This document shows, in pieces, positions 1-8,644 of a DNA stretch of 22,129 nucleotides. Source of the stretch: a virus; IMG/VR virus record IMGVR_UViG_3300032289_000484, positions 1 to 22,129 of that record. One strand, given 5' to 3'. The position numbers and the translations under genes were made by a program. Below the pieces are notes generated by a model, which saw only the letters and a list, made by a program, of their open reading frames with translations, was not told where the DNA came from and ran no database searches. Within the stretch, counting starts at the first letter, position 1. Each line of letters begins with the position of its first letter.

Positions 1-1
1 A

Positions 2-544
2 GCTGAATTAGAGTTTATCAAAGGTCAGGAGCATTACGCTAATGAAGGTAATACGACTAGCAAGGATCGCAAGATTCTAAAGAACAAAGAACTTACAGAG
101 ATGCGTGAGTTTATTGAAGATTCTATGATGGAATACTTCAAAGCTATACACGCTCCTAAGTTCGATGTGAGTCTATATCTGACGCAGAGTTGGGCTAACT
201 ATACGGAAGCAGGACAGTTCCACCATAAACACGCTCACCCAAATAGCGTAGTGTCTGGTGTGTTCTATCCACAAGCTAATAGAGAAGTAGATAAGATTTA
301 CTTTTACAAAGATGGTTACGAGCGGATTAAAGTTCCTGCTGCTGAATACAATCCTTATAACTCTGAGTCGTGGTGGTTTGAGGTTGGTGCTGGTGACTTG
401 ATTTTATTCCCATCGCATCTAACGCACATGGTACAGACTAAAGAAGGTGACGATACTCGCATTAGCATAGCGTTTAATACGTTCTTAAAAGGTTACATAG
501 GCTCAGATGAAAGTCTGACAGGTTTGCATTTAGGGGAAGAATAA
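2..544 (+). CDS. Putative 2OG-Fe(II) oxygenase, 5' truncated
   Basis: The frame is open to the left window edge, so the start lies outside; an internal ATG at 101 is unlikely to be the true start because coding-like sequence continues upstream of it. Counting from that Met, the motif HKHAHPNSVVSGVFY (residues about 42-56) and a distal LTHMV His (109) followed by Arg 120 in TRISIAFN fit the double-stranded beta-helix of the phage-associated 2OG-FeII_Oxy_5 family (PF13759/TIGR02466), where His residues bind Fe(II) and the Arg holds 2-oxoglutarate. Members are common in aquatic phages next to virion genes; substrates are mostly unknown, and a hydroxylation of a virion protein, nucleotide or host target is only a guess. 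It ends with TAATG shared with the next gene, indicating one operon. Confidence 0.75.
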   Translation, partial: AELEFIKGQEHYANEGNTTSKDRKILKNKELTEMREFIEDSMMEYFKAIHAPKFDVSLYLTQSWANYTEAGQFHHKHAHPNSVVSGVFYPQANREVDKIYFYKDGYERIKVPAAEYNPYNSESWWFEVGAGDLILFPSHLTHMVQTKEGDDTRISIAFNTFLKGYIGSDESLTGLHLGEE

Positions 545-906
545 TGGCTCACTACGCACAGATTGATGAAAACAATATCGTGACTCAGGTTATCGTAATA
601 GATAACAAAGATACGGCAGATGCTAACGGTGTAGAGAAAGAATATATCGGTGCTGCGTTCTGTGAGCGTCTATTCGGTGGTACATGGAAGCAGACAAGTT
701 ACAACGGAAACATTCGTAAGAACTATGCTGGCATTGGTTATACCTACCGTTCTGACATAGATGCTTTTACTGCTCCACAGCCTTATACAAGCTGGACTCT
801 TGACGCTAATGCTCAATGGCAAGCACCAGTAGCGATGCCTACAGATGGAAAGACTTACTCATGGGATGAGGCAACTCAAGCGTGGGTAGAGGTAAATGGC
901 AACTAA
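544..906 (+). CDS. Conserved phage protein of unknown function
   Basis: A 120-residue protein whose start overlaps the upstream stop as TAATG. It opens with MAHYAQIDENNIVTQVIVID and has the central pattern FGGTWKQTSYNGN followed by RKNYAGIGYTY, then a Trp-rich C-terminal half with repeated Trp-x-x-Pro/Ala stretches (YTSWTLD, WQAPVAMP, YSWDEATQAWVEV). This arrangement is familiar from many cyanophage, pelagiphage and freshwater phage proteins found among virion genes, but no function is established that I know of. There is no signal peptide, membrane segment or catalytic motif. Position between the oxygenase and virion proteins suggests a structural or assembly role, which is inference. Its last 11 nt overlap the next gene. 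Confidence 0.7.
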   Translation: MAHYAQIDENNIVTQVIVIDNKDTADANGVEKEYIGAAFCERLFGGTWKQTSYNGNIRKNYAGIGYTYRSDIDAFTAPQPYTSWTLDANAQWQAPVAMPTDGKTYSWDEATQAWVEVNGN

Positions 907-1543
907 TTATGTTGACTTTGACTATTGGGTTCAGGGCTATGGTGAGGGTGACCTAAGCCAACCTGATCTATACGTAACTGCTGGTTATTGGGATGCTGGC
1001 TATTGCGAGAATGAAGATACTGGCGGTGTAGCATCTATCACGGCTACTGCTACAGTAACAGCAAAAGCATTAGACTTTACTTTCGGAACGGCATCAATTA
1101 CAGGTAATGCGACTGTAACTGCTCAATGCGTTCCTGATCTATACGTTGTTAGTGGCTATTGGGTTGGTGGGTATTGCGAGAACGAGGATACCGAACCTAC
1201 TGCTTCTATTGTCGGTACTGCTACCGTAACGGCTATAGGTACTCAGACGTTTACAGGTGCAGCAAGCATTACTGGCAATGCTCAGGTATCAATTAATGTC
1301 GCTAATGTTCAAGTAGGAACAGCAGCAATTACTTCTGTTACAACTGTCACAGCTAACGGTACATCAGTTTTTGTTGGTAATGGAAGTATTACTGTAAATG
1401 CTGAAGTTACTGCTCTTGGCACAGGTATATTTGTTAGGACTGCTGCTATTACTGCTAGTGCTGATGTGGGTGTAATTGGTGATGTTATTGGTTACCAATG
1501 GACTGTAGTTACTCCAGAATCAACTAATTGGGCTAGACAGTAA
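896..1543 (+). CDS. Beta-repeat virion/receptor-interaction candidate
   Basis: A 215-residue protein built from repeats. A 20-residue module beginning PDLYV, with GYW and ending GYCENEDT, occurs at residues 23-42 and again at 80-99. The rest is a series of short strand-turn-strand units of the form ASIT-x-x-A-x-VTA separated by about 18-20 residues (e.g. near residues 46, 66, 103, 123, 143, 163, 183). The composition (Thr, Ala, Val, Gly; almost no charge) suggests an extended beta structure, such as a fibre, decoration or head-tail protein. I do not recognise a named family. It overlaps the upstream gene by 11 nt and its stop overlaps the next start as TAATG, so it is co-expressed with virion genes. 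Repeat number could vary between relatives. Confidence 0.7.
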   Translation: MATNYVDFDYWVQGYGEGDLSQPDLYVTAGYWDAGYCENEDTGGVASITATATVTAKALDFTFGTASITGNATVTAQCVPDLYVVSGYWVGGYCENEDTEPTASIVGTATVTAIGTQTFTGAASITGNAQVSINVANVQVGTAAITSVTTVTANGTSVFVGNGSITVNAEVTALGTGIFVRTAAITASADVGVIGDVIGYQWTVVTPESTNWARQ

Positions 1544-3201
1544 TGGCAAAGCAAAAGATTATTTTTGGTGAGTGGTTGCCAGATCAGCCGGGCGTTACTG
1601 GTGCTGTAACTGATGCTTTTAATTGTTATCCAGTTACTAATGGCTATGCTCCGTTACGTGAGGCAGTAGATTATTCTGCTGATGCAGGTCAGAACTTATT
1701 GGTAGCGTTTGCTGGTAAGTTAGCTGGTGCTTCTAGTCTATTTGCTGCTGGTGCTACACAGATTTATAAGTTTAATCCTAGTAATACTGGCTTAGACCCA
1801 TTAACGACTACAGGTTACGCTACGGTAGAGTCATGGGATATTACCCAATTTGGCTCAAAGATGATCCTAGCCAATGGTGCAGACCAGTTACAGGCTTATG
1901 ACTTAGGTTCATCGACTTACTTTGAGGATTTGGCTGCTGCTGCTCCTGCTGCTAAGTACGTAACGGTAGTGCGTGACTTTGTTGTGGCTGCTAACGTAGG
2001 TGGTGAGGAAAACAAGGTTTACTGGTCAGATATTAATGACGAGACTGATTGGACTCCGGGGGCTGCTTCTCAATCTGACTCACAAGTAGTTCCTGATGGC
2101 GGTGAGATTACTGGTATAGCGGGTGGTGAGTACGGTCTAATCTTCTTAGAACGTGCCATCTATCGTATGTCGTATGCAGGTAGTCCGTTCTTCTTCCAGT
2201 TTGACGCTATTTCTAGGACTCTTGGATGTACTTCTAATGGCTCTATTGCTCAGTTTGGCAATCTAACTTACTTCCTGTCTGATGATGGCTTTTATGCTTG
2301 TGATGGCAAGTCAGTTAAGAATATTGGCGTAGAAAAGGTTAATCGTTGGTTCTTTGATAATGTCAGCTTGACAGAAATTCAATCAGGCATGAGTGCAACC
2401 ATTGATCCTGTACGTAAGTTAGTTATCTGGAACTTTAAAAATAACTTCGGTCGCAGATTCTTGCTGTACTACTCTATCGATTTAGATAAATGGAGCTATG
2501 GTTTAACGGACGTTAACTTCTTAGCGTATGGTCTGACACCTAGTGCCTCACTTGAGCAGTTAGATATTTACTATTTTGATAGTACAAACCAGAAAACTGG
2601 TACGTATACACAAAGTAGCACTACTGATACTGTTACCGTTACGGATCATGGGTTAGAGACTGGTGCTTATGTGTCTTTTGATGCGACATCAGGTGCTGGA
2701 GTAGATGGAACATTTGCAATAACAAAAACTAACGCTAATGTATTTACATTTACAGCCGCAACTGGTGCGACTATTACTACATCAAATTGCACAATAATAA
2801 CGTCAAGCATTGATAACGTAGCAGAGCAGATACCGTTAGATTCACGTACTTGGGCTGGTGGTCAGCTTATATTCGTTGGCGTTAGAAATCAGAGGATTGT
2901 AGTTTTCTCTGGTGCATTGCAAGCGGCATACATTACTTCTGGAGACATTGACATTGGACGTTCTATTATCACATTGGCAAAACCTATTATCGATAATGGA
3001 ATCGCGTCAGTTGCAGTTGCCAGTAGAAAACTATTGTCAGATAGCGTTGAATTCGGAACAACAGCGACACCAGACTCAGACAACCGAGTGCCATTGAGAG
3101 CTAACGGTAATTACCATCGAATTAAGGTAACTCCGACTAATGCCAATTGGGAAACTATTGTAGGTTGTGAGATTGACATTACACAACAGGGTAATCGATG
3201 A
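1543..3201 (+). CDS. Tail hub / P22 gp10-like stabilisation protein with inserted domain
   Basis: A 552-residue protein with the hallmarks of the podovirus tail accessory/packaged-DNA stabilisation group: N-terminal text GEWLPDQPGVTGAVTDAFNC, then repeated strands typical of a beta-propeller (e.g. SKMILANGADQLQAYDL, NKVYWSDINDETDWTPG, GLIFLERAIYRMSY, LTYFLSDDGFYACDG). P22 gp10 is somewhat shorter (about 470 residues); the excess matches an inserted small beta domain at about residues 352-420, recognisable by TDTVTVTDHGLETGAYVSF and FTFTAATGA, seen in many phage virion proteins as a mobile module. After it the propeller text resumes (DSRTWAGGQLIFVGV). In the family this protein plugs the head-tail channel after packaging; that role is inferred here. 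The start overlaps the upstream stop (TAATG) and the end overlaps the next start (ATGA). Confidence 0.65.
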   Translation: MAKQKIIFGEWLPDQPGVTGAVTDAFNCYPVTNGYAPLREAVDYSADAGQNLLVAFAGKLAGASSLFAAGATQIYKFNPSNTGLDPLTTTGYATVESWDITQFGSKMILANGADQLQAYDLGSSTYFEDLAAAAPAAKYVTVVRDFVVAANVGGEENKVYWSDINDETDWTPGAASQSDSQVVPDGGEITGIAGGEYGLIFLERAIYRMSYAGSPFFFQFDAISRTLGCTSNGSIAQFGNLTYFLSDDGFYACDGKSVKNIGVEKVNRWFFDNVSLTEIQSGMSATIDPVRKLVIWNFKNNFGRRFLLYYSIDLDKWSYGLTDVNFLAYGLTPSASLEQLDIYYFDSTNQKTGTYTQSSTTDTVTVTDHGLETGAYVSFDATSGAGVDGTFAITKTNANVFTFTAATGATITTSNCTIITSSIDNVAEQIPLDSRTWAGGQLIFVGVRNQRIVVFSGALQAAYITSGDIDIGRSIITLAKPIIDNGIASVAVASRKLLSDSVEFGTTATPDSDNRVPLRANGNYHRIKVTPTNANWETIVGCEIDITQQGNR

Positions 3202-3509
3202 GCTTTCAGTTTAGAACGCTACCTGTATTTGGTGCTGATGAGCGTCAAGTATCTGAGGTTGTCCGTGGGATAATGGATGGTAAGACTAACAATACTGGAT
3301 CAATTACGTTAGCTGTTGGTGGTGCTACAACGACTACTCTTTCTGACGGTCGCATAGGTAAGAATAGTCTTATATTCTTTACTCCTAAATCTGCTGTAGC
3401 TGCTGCAAGTAGTGTATATGTAAGCAGTCAAGATATAGGAACTGCGACACTAACTCATGCTGCCAACATTACATCAGGTAAAACTTATGGTTACATTGTG
3501 GTGGGCTAA
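3198..3509 (+). CDS. Small phage structural-region protein
   Basis: A 103-residue protein starting in an ATGA overlap with the hub gene and preceded by AGGGTAA as ribosome binding site. The N-terminus (MSFQFRTLPVFGADERQVSEVVRGIMDGK) is followed by an apolar beta-rich body: SITLAVGGATTTTLSD, then GRIGKNSLIFFTPKSAVAAA, then repeated SSVYVSSQ and a C-terminal GKTYGYIVVG. Proteins of this form are common beside P22 gp10-like hubs in metagenomic podoviruses, and the text suits a small beta-sandwich virion accessory protein. No catalytic residues are evident. The stop overlaps the next ATG (TAATG). The function is inferred from context only. Confidence 0.65.
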   Translation: MSFQFRTLPVFGADERQVSEVVRGIMDGKTNNTGSITLAVGGATTTTLSDGRIGKNSLIFFTPKSAVAAASSVYVSSQDIGTATLTHAANITSGKTYGYIVVG

Positions 3510-3907
3510 TGGAGTATAGATATATTGCTCCACAGGAACTAAGACAATGGTGGGCTAGTGTAAGAACTGGTTTAGAGAAAATTAAAAGTAGGAGTCCAGA
3601 AAACTGGATTATTGAAGATGTATATACAGACTGTTTCAATCAAAAGAGTCTGTTGTTTGTACTGATAGAGAATAACCACTACGCTGGATTCTTTGTCATA
3701 CAGCCACAAGGTGAGACTATGCATCTATGGGCTGCTTATTCGTTAGAAAATAGTTATGATGTTGTCGAAAATGCCTTAAAATACATAAAAGGCATGGCTG
3801 CTGAAGCTAAGGTTAAATACATAACATTTTCTAGCCATAGGCGGGGTTGGGCTAAAAGGGCGGCTGATTACGGATTCCGTCCAAAACAATGGATTTGTGA
3901 GGTTTAA
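3509..3907 (+). CDS. GNAT-like protein in virion cluster
   Basis: A 132-residue protein with features of a degenerate GNAT fold: a central strand pair (LLFVLIENNHYAGFFVIQPQ), an acidic/aromatic strand (GETMHLWAAYS), a helix and a C-terminal segment ITFSSHRRGWAKRAADYGF, which resembles the last helix and strand of acetyltransferases. T7 gp13 (internal virion protein A, 138 residues) has a comparable size, GNAT-like character and location, so an assembly role in the ejection apparatus is as likely as real acetyl transfer. The canonical acetyl-CoA loop (Q/R-x-x-G-x-G/A) is not clearly present. The ATG overlaps the upstream stop as TAATG. Confidence 0.6.
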   Translation: MEYRYIAPQELRQWWASVRTGLEKIKSRSPENWIIEDVYTDCFNQKSLLFVLIENNHYAGFFVIQPQGETMHLWAAYSLENSYDVVENALKYIKGMAAEAKVKYITFSSHRRGWAKRAADYGFRPKQWICEV

Positions 3908-3908
3908 T

Positions 3909-4643
3909 ATGGGTGGTGGCGGAAGTCCTCAAAATAGTACGACAACTACGAGCATTGATCCAGCGATCAAGCCGTATGTTACCTATGGACTCGAGGAGGC
4001 TAAACGTCTCTATGAAACAGGTTCACCACAATTCTTCCCCGGTCAGACGTATGTAAGCCCATCGGAGCAGACTCAGCAAGCCCTACAAATGGCTCAACAA
4101 CGAGCTATGGCAGGTTCTCCGCTTACTCAGGCGGCACAGGCTGAGACATTAGCAACGATTCAAGGACGAGGCGTTAATCCATTCCTAGCGGGTGCTTTAG
4201 AGCAGACGAATCGTTTAGCGGGTGAGGATTATCTGCGTAACATCCAGAAATTACAGTCAGGTGCATCGTCAATGGGGCGTTATGGCTCTGCTGCTCAAGG
4301 TCAGCTAACAGGTCAGGCTCAGGACGTATTTGCTCGTGCATTAGCGGAACAAGGCGGTCAGTTGGCTTATAACTCGGCTGAAGCTGAACGTGCTCGTCAA
4401 ATGGCGGCTGTTGGTGCTGCTCCTCAGATGGCACAAGCTGACTATGCTGACATACAGCGATTACTTAGCGTTGGTGGTGCTAGAGAGGCTCAGAGTGCTG
4501 CTCAGTTGCAAGATGCTATGAATCGCTTTAACTTCCAGCAAAACTTGCCACAGATGAAACTAAGTCAATACGCTAATTTGTACTCTACTGCTCCTCAAGG
4601 TGGCACTACGACACAAACAGCGACACCGACAGGAGGCAAATAA
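3909..4643 (+). CDS. Putative internal virion / DNA ejection protein 1
   Basis: I place the start at ATG 3909, one base after the upstream stop and behind GTGAGG, rather than at the in-frame GTG 3897, because the family begins MGGGGSPQNSTTTT. The 244-residue protein has a Gly/Ser/Thr-rich N-terminus, then TSIDPAIKPYVTYGLEEAKR, then a long Ala/Gln-rich helical region (EQTQQALQMAQQRAMAGSP, GSAAQGQLTGQAQDVFARAL, RQMAAVGAAPQMAQADYADI). This pattern is widespread in phages from aquatic metagenomes, where it precedes large ejection proteins. By position and composition it fits an internal virion protein, analogous to T7 gp14 or P22 gp7; that is inference. It ends in a TAATG overlap with its partner. 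Confidence 0.6.
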   Translation: MGGGGSPQNSTTTTSIDPAIKPYVTYGLEEAKRLYETGSPQFFPGQTYVSPSEQTQQALQMAQQRAMAGSPLTQAAQAETLATIQGRGVNPFLAGALEQTNRLAGEDYLRNIQKLQSGASSMGRYGSAAQGQLTGQAQDVFARALAEQGGQLAYNSAEAERARQMAAVGAAPQMAQADYADIQRLLSVGGAREAQSAAQLQDAMNRFNFQQNLPQMKLSQYANLYSTAPQGGTTTQTATPTGGK

Positions 4644-5134
4644 TGGGAGAGCCAGTTACTACAGGAATGATGTTAGGTGCTGCTCTTGGCGGTGGCACTT
4701 CTGCTATTCGAGGTGGTAATCCACTTCAAGGTGCGTTGCTTGGTGGTCTGACTGGTGCGGCTGGTGGTGCATTTACAGGCGGTGCTATGGGTGCGACTAA
4801 TCCTGCTAATGCTGCGCTTATTGCACAACAACCTGCGGCTAGTTATGCAGCAAGTAATTTGTCTTCTCCTACATTTATGCAACAGCTTGGCGGCGGATTT
4901 ACAGGCGTTAAAGATGCTTTTGGTGGTGCTAATGCGTATATGAAAGAAAACCCATTTACTGCACAAGCAGGTATGAGTTTAGCTAAAAGTATATTTGAGC
5001 CTGAGCAGCCTATGCCAATGGCTCCTTCTGGACAAGTTAATAGAGGTCAGGTTCAGCCAATGGATTACATGAGCTTGCTAAGTCCACAGCAACAGTCTGT
5101 TATCCGACCACCACAAATTTCACTATTGGGGTAA
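4643..5134 (+). CDS. Gly/Ala-rich putative ejection protein 2
   Basis: A 163-residue protein with a strongly hydrophobic, small-residue N-terminal half: MGEPVTTGMMLGAALGGGTS, then ALLGGLTGAAGGAFTGGAMG, resembling glycine-zipper membrane-inserting segments. The C-terminal half is Pro/Gln/Met-rich (EPEQPMPMAPSGQVNRG, PQQQSVIRPPQISLLG). Such proteins regularly follow the Gln-rich ejection protein in podovirus-like genomes, and small-residue helices would suit a channel through the host membrane after ejection, but this is inference. The start overlaps the preceding stop as TAATG, giving translational coupling. There is no signal peptide, consistent with packaging in the virion rather than export. 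Confidence 0.55.
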   Translation: MGEPVTTGMMLGAALGGGTSAIRGGNPLQGALLGGLTGAAGGAFTGGAMGATNPANAALIAQQPAASYAASNLSSPTFMQQLGGGFTGVKDAFGGANAYMKENPFTAQAGMSLAKSIFEPEQPMPMAPSGQVNRGQVQPMDYMSLLSPQQQSVIRPPQISLLG

Positions 5135-5137
5135 TTT

Positions 5138-6919
5138 ATGGCTATCGGCGATTACTTAAGTTACTTAAATCCTGCAAATTACAATGTGTTCGGTGTGGAG
5201 AATCCTACTTACAGCGGGTTACTAGGACCAGAGCAGTCTAAATCATTATCTAGGCAATCTAATATTGCTGGATTATTAGGTGCTGCTGCTGCATTGGCTC
5301 AAGGTATGGGTAAACAAGGTCCTAGAAGGTCTGGTCTGCAAAATGTCATAGGTGCTTTAGGTGCAGGTTATGGTTCGGCTGGTCAGCAATATCAAGTTGG
5401 CATACAGCAGATGGATAATGCCCAGAAGTTAGCTCAAATGCGACTTCAAATGAATCAAGCTGCTCAAACTCAGCAAGCTATTGAAGGTTTGATAAATGAT
5501 CCACGTATTAAGTCTGATCCTTTAAAAGTTGCATATATACGCTCTAATCCTTCTGAAGCATTGAAACTTTATTCTGAGTTATTGCCAATTCAAGAAGCTG
5601 CTAGAGGGACTGCTGTAACGCAACCATCGACTGCTGTTGCTCCAGTTGCAGCTCCATCACAAGTTCAGCCACAAACAGCAGTTAGTGAGACTCCAATTGA
5701 TAGAAGTTTGGATTCTGTAATGTATCAAATGCAAAATAAGCAAGATATTAACCAGCCACTTGTTTATCCTACTAATGTTCAGAATCCACAACCACCAATT
5801 GCTCAACAAGTTGTTGCTGCTGGAGAAAATCAACTTCAACCACAACAAACTGCAGCAAAGCCAAGTAGAGCAGCACCATTAATAGCGCAACAGGAAGCAT
5901 TACTTAATCAAATTCAAACATTTTCTCAGCCGCAATATCTTGGTAACCCTAGAGTTAAAGATATTATTGATAATGCTAATAAATCTCTAGACCAGCTTAC
6001 TAAACAAATTAATAAAATATCTGTTGAGGAGTTTGACTTTTCTGGCTTAAAGAGACGGCTTCCTGCTGAATATGCTGCTCGTGTTGATGATATTCAGCAA
6101 AATGCTGGTGCTATGTCTATGAATGAATTACTTCAAAGGACTGAAGCATTAAGCAAAGAAGCAGTTGAATTTAACCAAAAAACAACTGATTACACTAATG
6201 ATGTTCGTAGAACTGCTGCTGAACTTTATCCGCAAACTCCATTAAATAAACTTAATGCAGATCAAATGAAGCGGCTTAACGCTGTTTTATTGCAGCGTGA
6301 TAAAGAAGCTCGTCGTTCTGGTGCTACAGTTATAGATATGGGTCAAAAGACTGTTGCTGTAGAACGTGCAAAAGCGCAAGTAGCTGCTGAAACTGCTGCT
6401 GAAGGTGCTTTGGCTGTTGCAGGTGATGTTAGAGCTATTGTTGACGCATTAAAGCCATATAAAGGCGGTAAATTAGATGAATTTAAGGCTTCTTTAGGAG
6501 CTTATTTCCCTGATACAAGCCTTGCAAAAATGGCTAGTGCTGCTGATTTTGCTAATGCTTTAAGAGCTAAAATTGCTCCTACATTGCGCGTGCCGGGTTC
6601 TGGTGCTACTTCTGACTTTGAGATGAAGCAGTTTATGGCGGCTATTCCTTCTCTTTCTCAGTATCCTGAAGGTCGTGAATTGTTGGCTACTTACACGCAG
6701 CGATTTGCAGATAGATCATTAGCAGCGGCAGACATTAAAGCTAAAATGATTGAAGATGGTACATATTCATTAAAAGCATTCCAGACTGAATTAAAAAATG
6801 CTGGATATGAAAGAATATTAACTCCAGAAGATTTACAAAAGTTAAATGCAGCTAAACCATCTACAGGAGCAGGAAGTGCGTTACCTCCTGATGTTAGACG
6901 CAGATATGGTCTTCAATAA
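5138..6919 (+). CDS. Large Gln-rich internal virion protein candidate
   Basis: A 593-residue protein preceded by GGGG at a suitable distance from the ATG. The N-terminus (about 1-60) carries NIAGLLGAAAALAQGMGK, a small-residue hydrophobic helix like its neighbours. A Gln/Pro/Val-rich linker follows (about 155-255), with many QPQ/QQ pairs. The middle (about 250-420) is charged and helical with coiled-coil character (RVKDIIDNANKSLDQLTKQI; RAKAQVAAETAAEGALAVAG). The C-terminal third contains LRAKIAPTLRVPGSGATSDF and EMKQFMAAIPSLSQYPEGRE, a pattern shared by many phage DNA-injection-type proteins. The size and order (small, small, large, large) parallel the T7 gp14-15-16 and P22 gp7-20-16 cassettes. 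No lytic transglycosylase motif is evident. Confidence 0.6.
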   Translation: MAIGDYLSYLNPANYNVFGVENPTYSGLLGPEQSKSLSRQSNIAGLLGAAAALAQGMGKQGPRRSGLQNVIGALGAGYGSAGQQYQVGIQQMDNAQKLAQMRLQMNQAAQTQQAIEGLINDPRIKSDPLKVAYIRSNPSEALKLYSELLPIQEAARGTAVTQPSTAVAPVAAPSQVQPQTAVSETPIDRSLDSVMYQMQNKQDINQPLVYPTNVQNPQPPIAQQVVAAGENQLQPQQTAAKPSRAAPLIAQQEALLNQIQTFSQPQYLGNPRVKDIIDNANKSLDQLTKQINKISVEEFDFSGLKRRLPAEYAARVDDIQQNAGAMSMNELLQRTEALSKEAVEFNQKTTDYTNDVRRTAAELYPQTPLNKLNADQMKRLNAVLLQRDKEARRSGATVIDMGQKTVAVERAKAQVAAETAAEGALAVAGDVRAIVDALKPYKGGKLDEFKASLGAYFPDTSLAKMASAADFANALRAKIAPTLRVPGSGATSDFEMKQFMAAIPSLSQYPEGRELLATYTQRFADRSLAAADIKAKMIEDGTYSLKAFQTELKNAGYERILTPEDLQKLNAAKPSTGAGSALPPDVRRRYGLQ

Positions 6920-6927
6920 GGTTAATT

Positions 6928-8634
6928 ATGGCTATAACACTACAAGACTTAGAAAGAGCATTACTTGAAGCTGACAAGGCTGGAGATACTACGTCTGCTA
7001 ATTTGTTTGCTAATGAAATAAAAAAAATACAACAGTCGCAACAACCACAAGAAGGTGGTGTAATTTCAGGTGCTCAGAAACGATTAGCTCAAGCTGGGGT
7101 TGGGCTTTTTGGAGCAGGTGCGCGAGCTGGAGAAGCATTAGGCATTGTTTCTCCTGAGTTCATGAAAAGGTATGAAGATAAAATACAGCAAGAACGCTCT
7201 GTAATGTCTCCTGACTATCAAGCACTTACTCCTACTGGTGGTCGTGAAATTGCAGGCTCAACTATGGTTGATGTCATTGCTAGTTTAATGGGTGGTACTG
7301 GACTTAAAGCAGCTAAGAATGTTCCTTTTGTTGGTGGAACTGCTGAGGCTTTAGGTGGTGCATTAGTTCCTACAACTGTCCCCCAAGCTATTGGTGGCGG
7401 TGCATTGTATTCCTTAACTACTCCATCAGAAAGTATGTCCGAGGCTGCATCTAAAGCAGTATTAGGTGGTGGTGCTGGCGGTATAACTCAATTTGGATTG
7501 CGTCAACTTGGATTGGCTCCAAAATTAGAGCCTAACTTAACTCCACAGCAGCAAGAAGTAGCTCGTAGAGCATTAGAGCAAGGGTTCCAACTTGATCCTA
7601 CACAAATTACTGGCTATGGTGGTGGATTAAGAGAAGGCATTAAGTCTCGTTTCCCTATTGCTAGAGAAGCATTTACTCGTCTTGAAGAAAACAATCAAAA
7701 CCAGACAAATAACATTGCAAAAAGTCTAATTAAAATACCGCAATCAGCAGATTTAACTAATGAGTCAATGGAAACTGCATTTAAGTCTGCCCTTAATAAT
7801 TATCAAGTTTTACAAAAAGTTCCATCAATACAAGGCGATCAAAAATTTGTACAAACAGTAAATGGTGAATTAAGTAGATTAAATAAAATACCTAAATCAC
7901 AACTTAGTGCTGATGATAAAAAAGCTATTCGTGTATTAAATGAATATAAGAGTTTTGGCACTCAATCAATATCTGGTGATGAGGCATTTATCCGTTCTAA
8001 AGCTATTGGTAACAACTTATTCCAAGCACAGAAATCTGGCTCTGGAGAAGCTGCTAACGCATTTAAAACGCTTCGTAGCGCATTTGAACAGTCAATTGAA
8101 GATTACTTATCAAGTCCAGCTAATTTAATGCGTACTAATGGCAAAGCAACATTAGACCAGTTTAAAGATGGTCGTAAAACGCTATCTAATTGGTATTTAA
8201 TTGATAATGCATTTAATCGTGATACTGGCAATGTAAGTGCAGCTAAGTTGTCGCGTGAGTTAGCTAAGAAACCTACATATGGCACTACTAAAGAGCCTAT
8301 TGAAACTGCTGCTCAATTGAGTGGTGCGTTCCCTAGAGCATTCCCTAGTAGCGGAACATCAGAAAGAATGTCTTATGGTGATCCATTATCATTATTGTTT
8401 CAGTCACCAGTAGCAATTCCTGCTTATTTGGCTACTTCTCAGCCAGTACGTAATATTCTTGGTCAGAGATATTTAGGTGCAAAGCCGGAAGGACTATTGG
8501 GTAATATTTATGGTGGCATTTCTACTGCTGGTGGTTATTTGCCTCAACCTGCTAGAAATGAATTTGGTCGGGCTTTAATGTCTGCTGAACAACAGCAATT
8601 AATGCAAACGCTACAGCCTACTTATGGTCAATAA
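6928..8634 (+). CDS. Large internal virion / ejection protein candidate
   Basis: A 568-residue protein with AAGG before the ATG. The N-terminus (MAITLQDLERALLEADKAGD) is a short amphipathic helix with a form often seen at the front of phage ejection proteins. It is followed by Gly/Ala-rich apolar segments (QAGVGLFGAGARAGEALGIV; ASKAVLGGGAGGITQFGL) that may be membrane-active, then a helical charged body (about 200-440) including LTPQQQEVARRALEQGFQLD and SRFPIAREAFTRLEENN. The end is Pro/Gly-rich with repeated GGISTAGGYLPQPARNEFGR-like text. No peptidase or muramidase signature is visible. It is the last gene before the tail fibre and completes the presumed ejection cassette; the specific role is inferred. 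Confidence 0.6.
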   Translation: MAITLQDLERALLEADKAGDTTSANLFANEIKKIQQSQQPQEGGVISGAQKRLAQAGVGLFGAGARAGEALGIVSPEFMKRYEDKIQQERSVMSPDYQALTPTGGREIAGSTMVDVIASLMGGTGLKAAKNVPFVGGTAEALGGALVPTTVPQAIGGGALYSLTTPSESMSEAASKAVLGGGAGGITQFGLRQLGLAPKLEPNLTPQQQEVARRALEQGFQLDPTQITGYGGGLREGIKSRFPIAREAFTRLEENNQNQTNNIAKSLIKIPQSADLTNESMETAFKSALNNYQVLQKVPSIQGDQKFVQTVNGELSRLNKIPKSQLSADDKKAIRVLNEYKSFGTQSISGDEAFIRSKAIGNNLFQAQKSGSGEAANAFKTLRSAFEQSIEDYLSSPANLMRTNGKATLDQFKDGRKTLSNWYLIDNAFNRDTGNVSAAKLSRELAKKPTYGTTKEPIETAAQLSGAFPRAFPSSGTSERMSYGDPLSLLFQSPVAIPAYLATSQPVRNILGQRYLGAKPEGLLGNIYGGISTAGGYLPQPARNEFGRALMSAEQQQLMQTLQPTYGQ

Positions 8635-8644
8635 AGGTTAAATC

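Noticed and set aside
4174-4434. 86-codon minus-strand frame under the first ejection gene
   Set aside because: It is antisense to a well-supported Gln/Ala-rich gene and its His/Pro/Gln composition is the mirror of that codon bias.
4673-4966. 97-codon minus-strand frame, Ser/Arg/Thr-rich
   Set aside because: Antisense shadow of the Gly/Ala-rich ejection gene; no ribosome site and biased composition.
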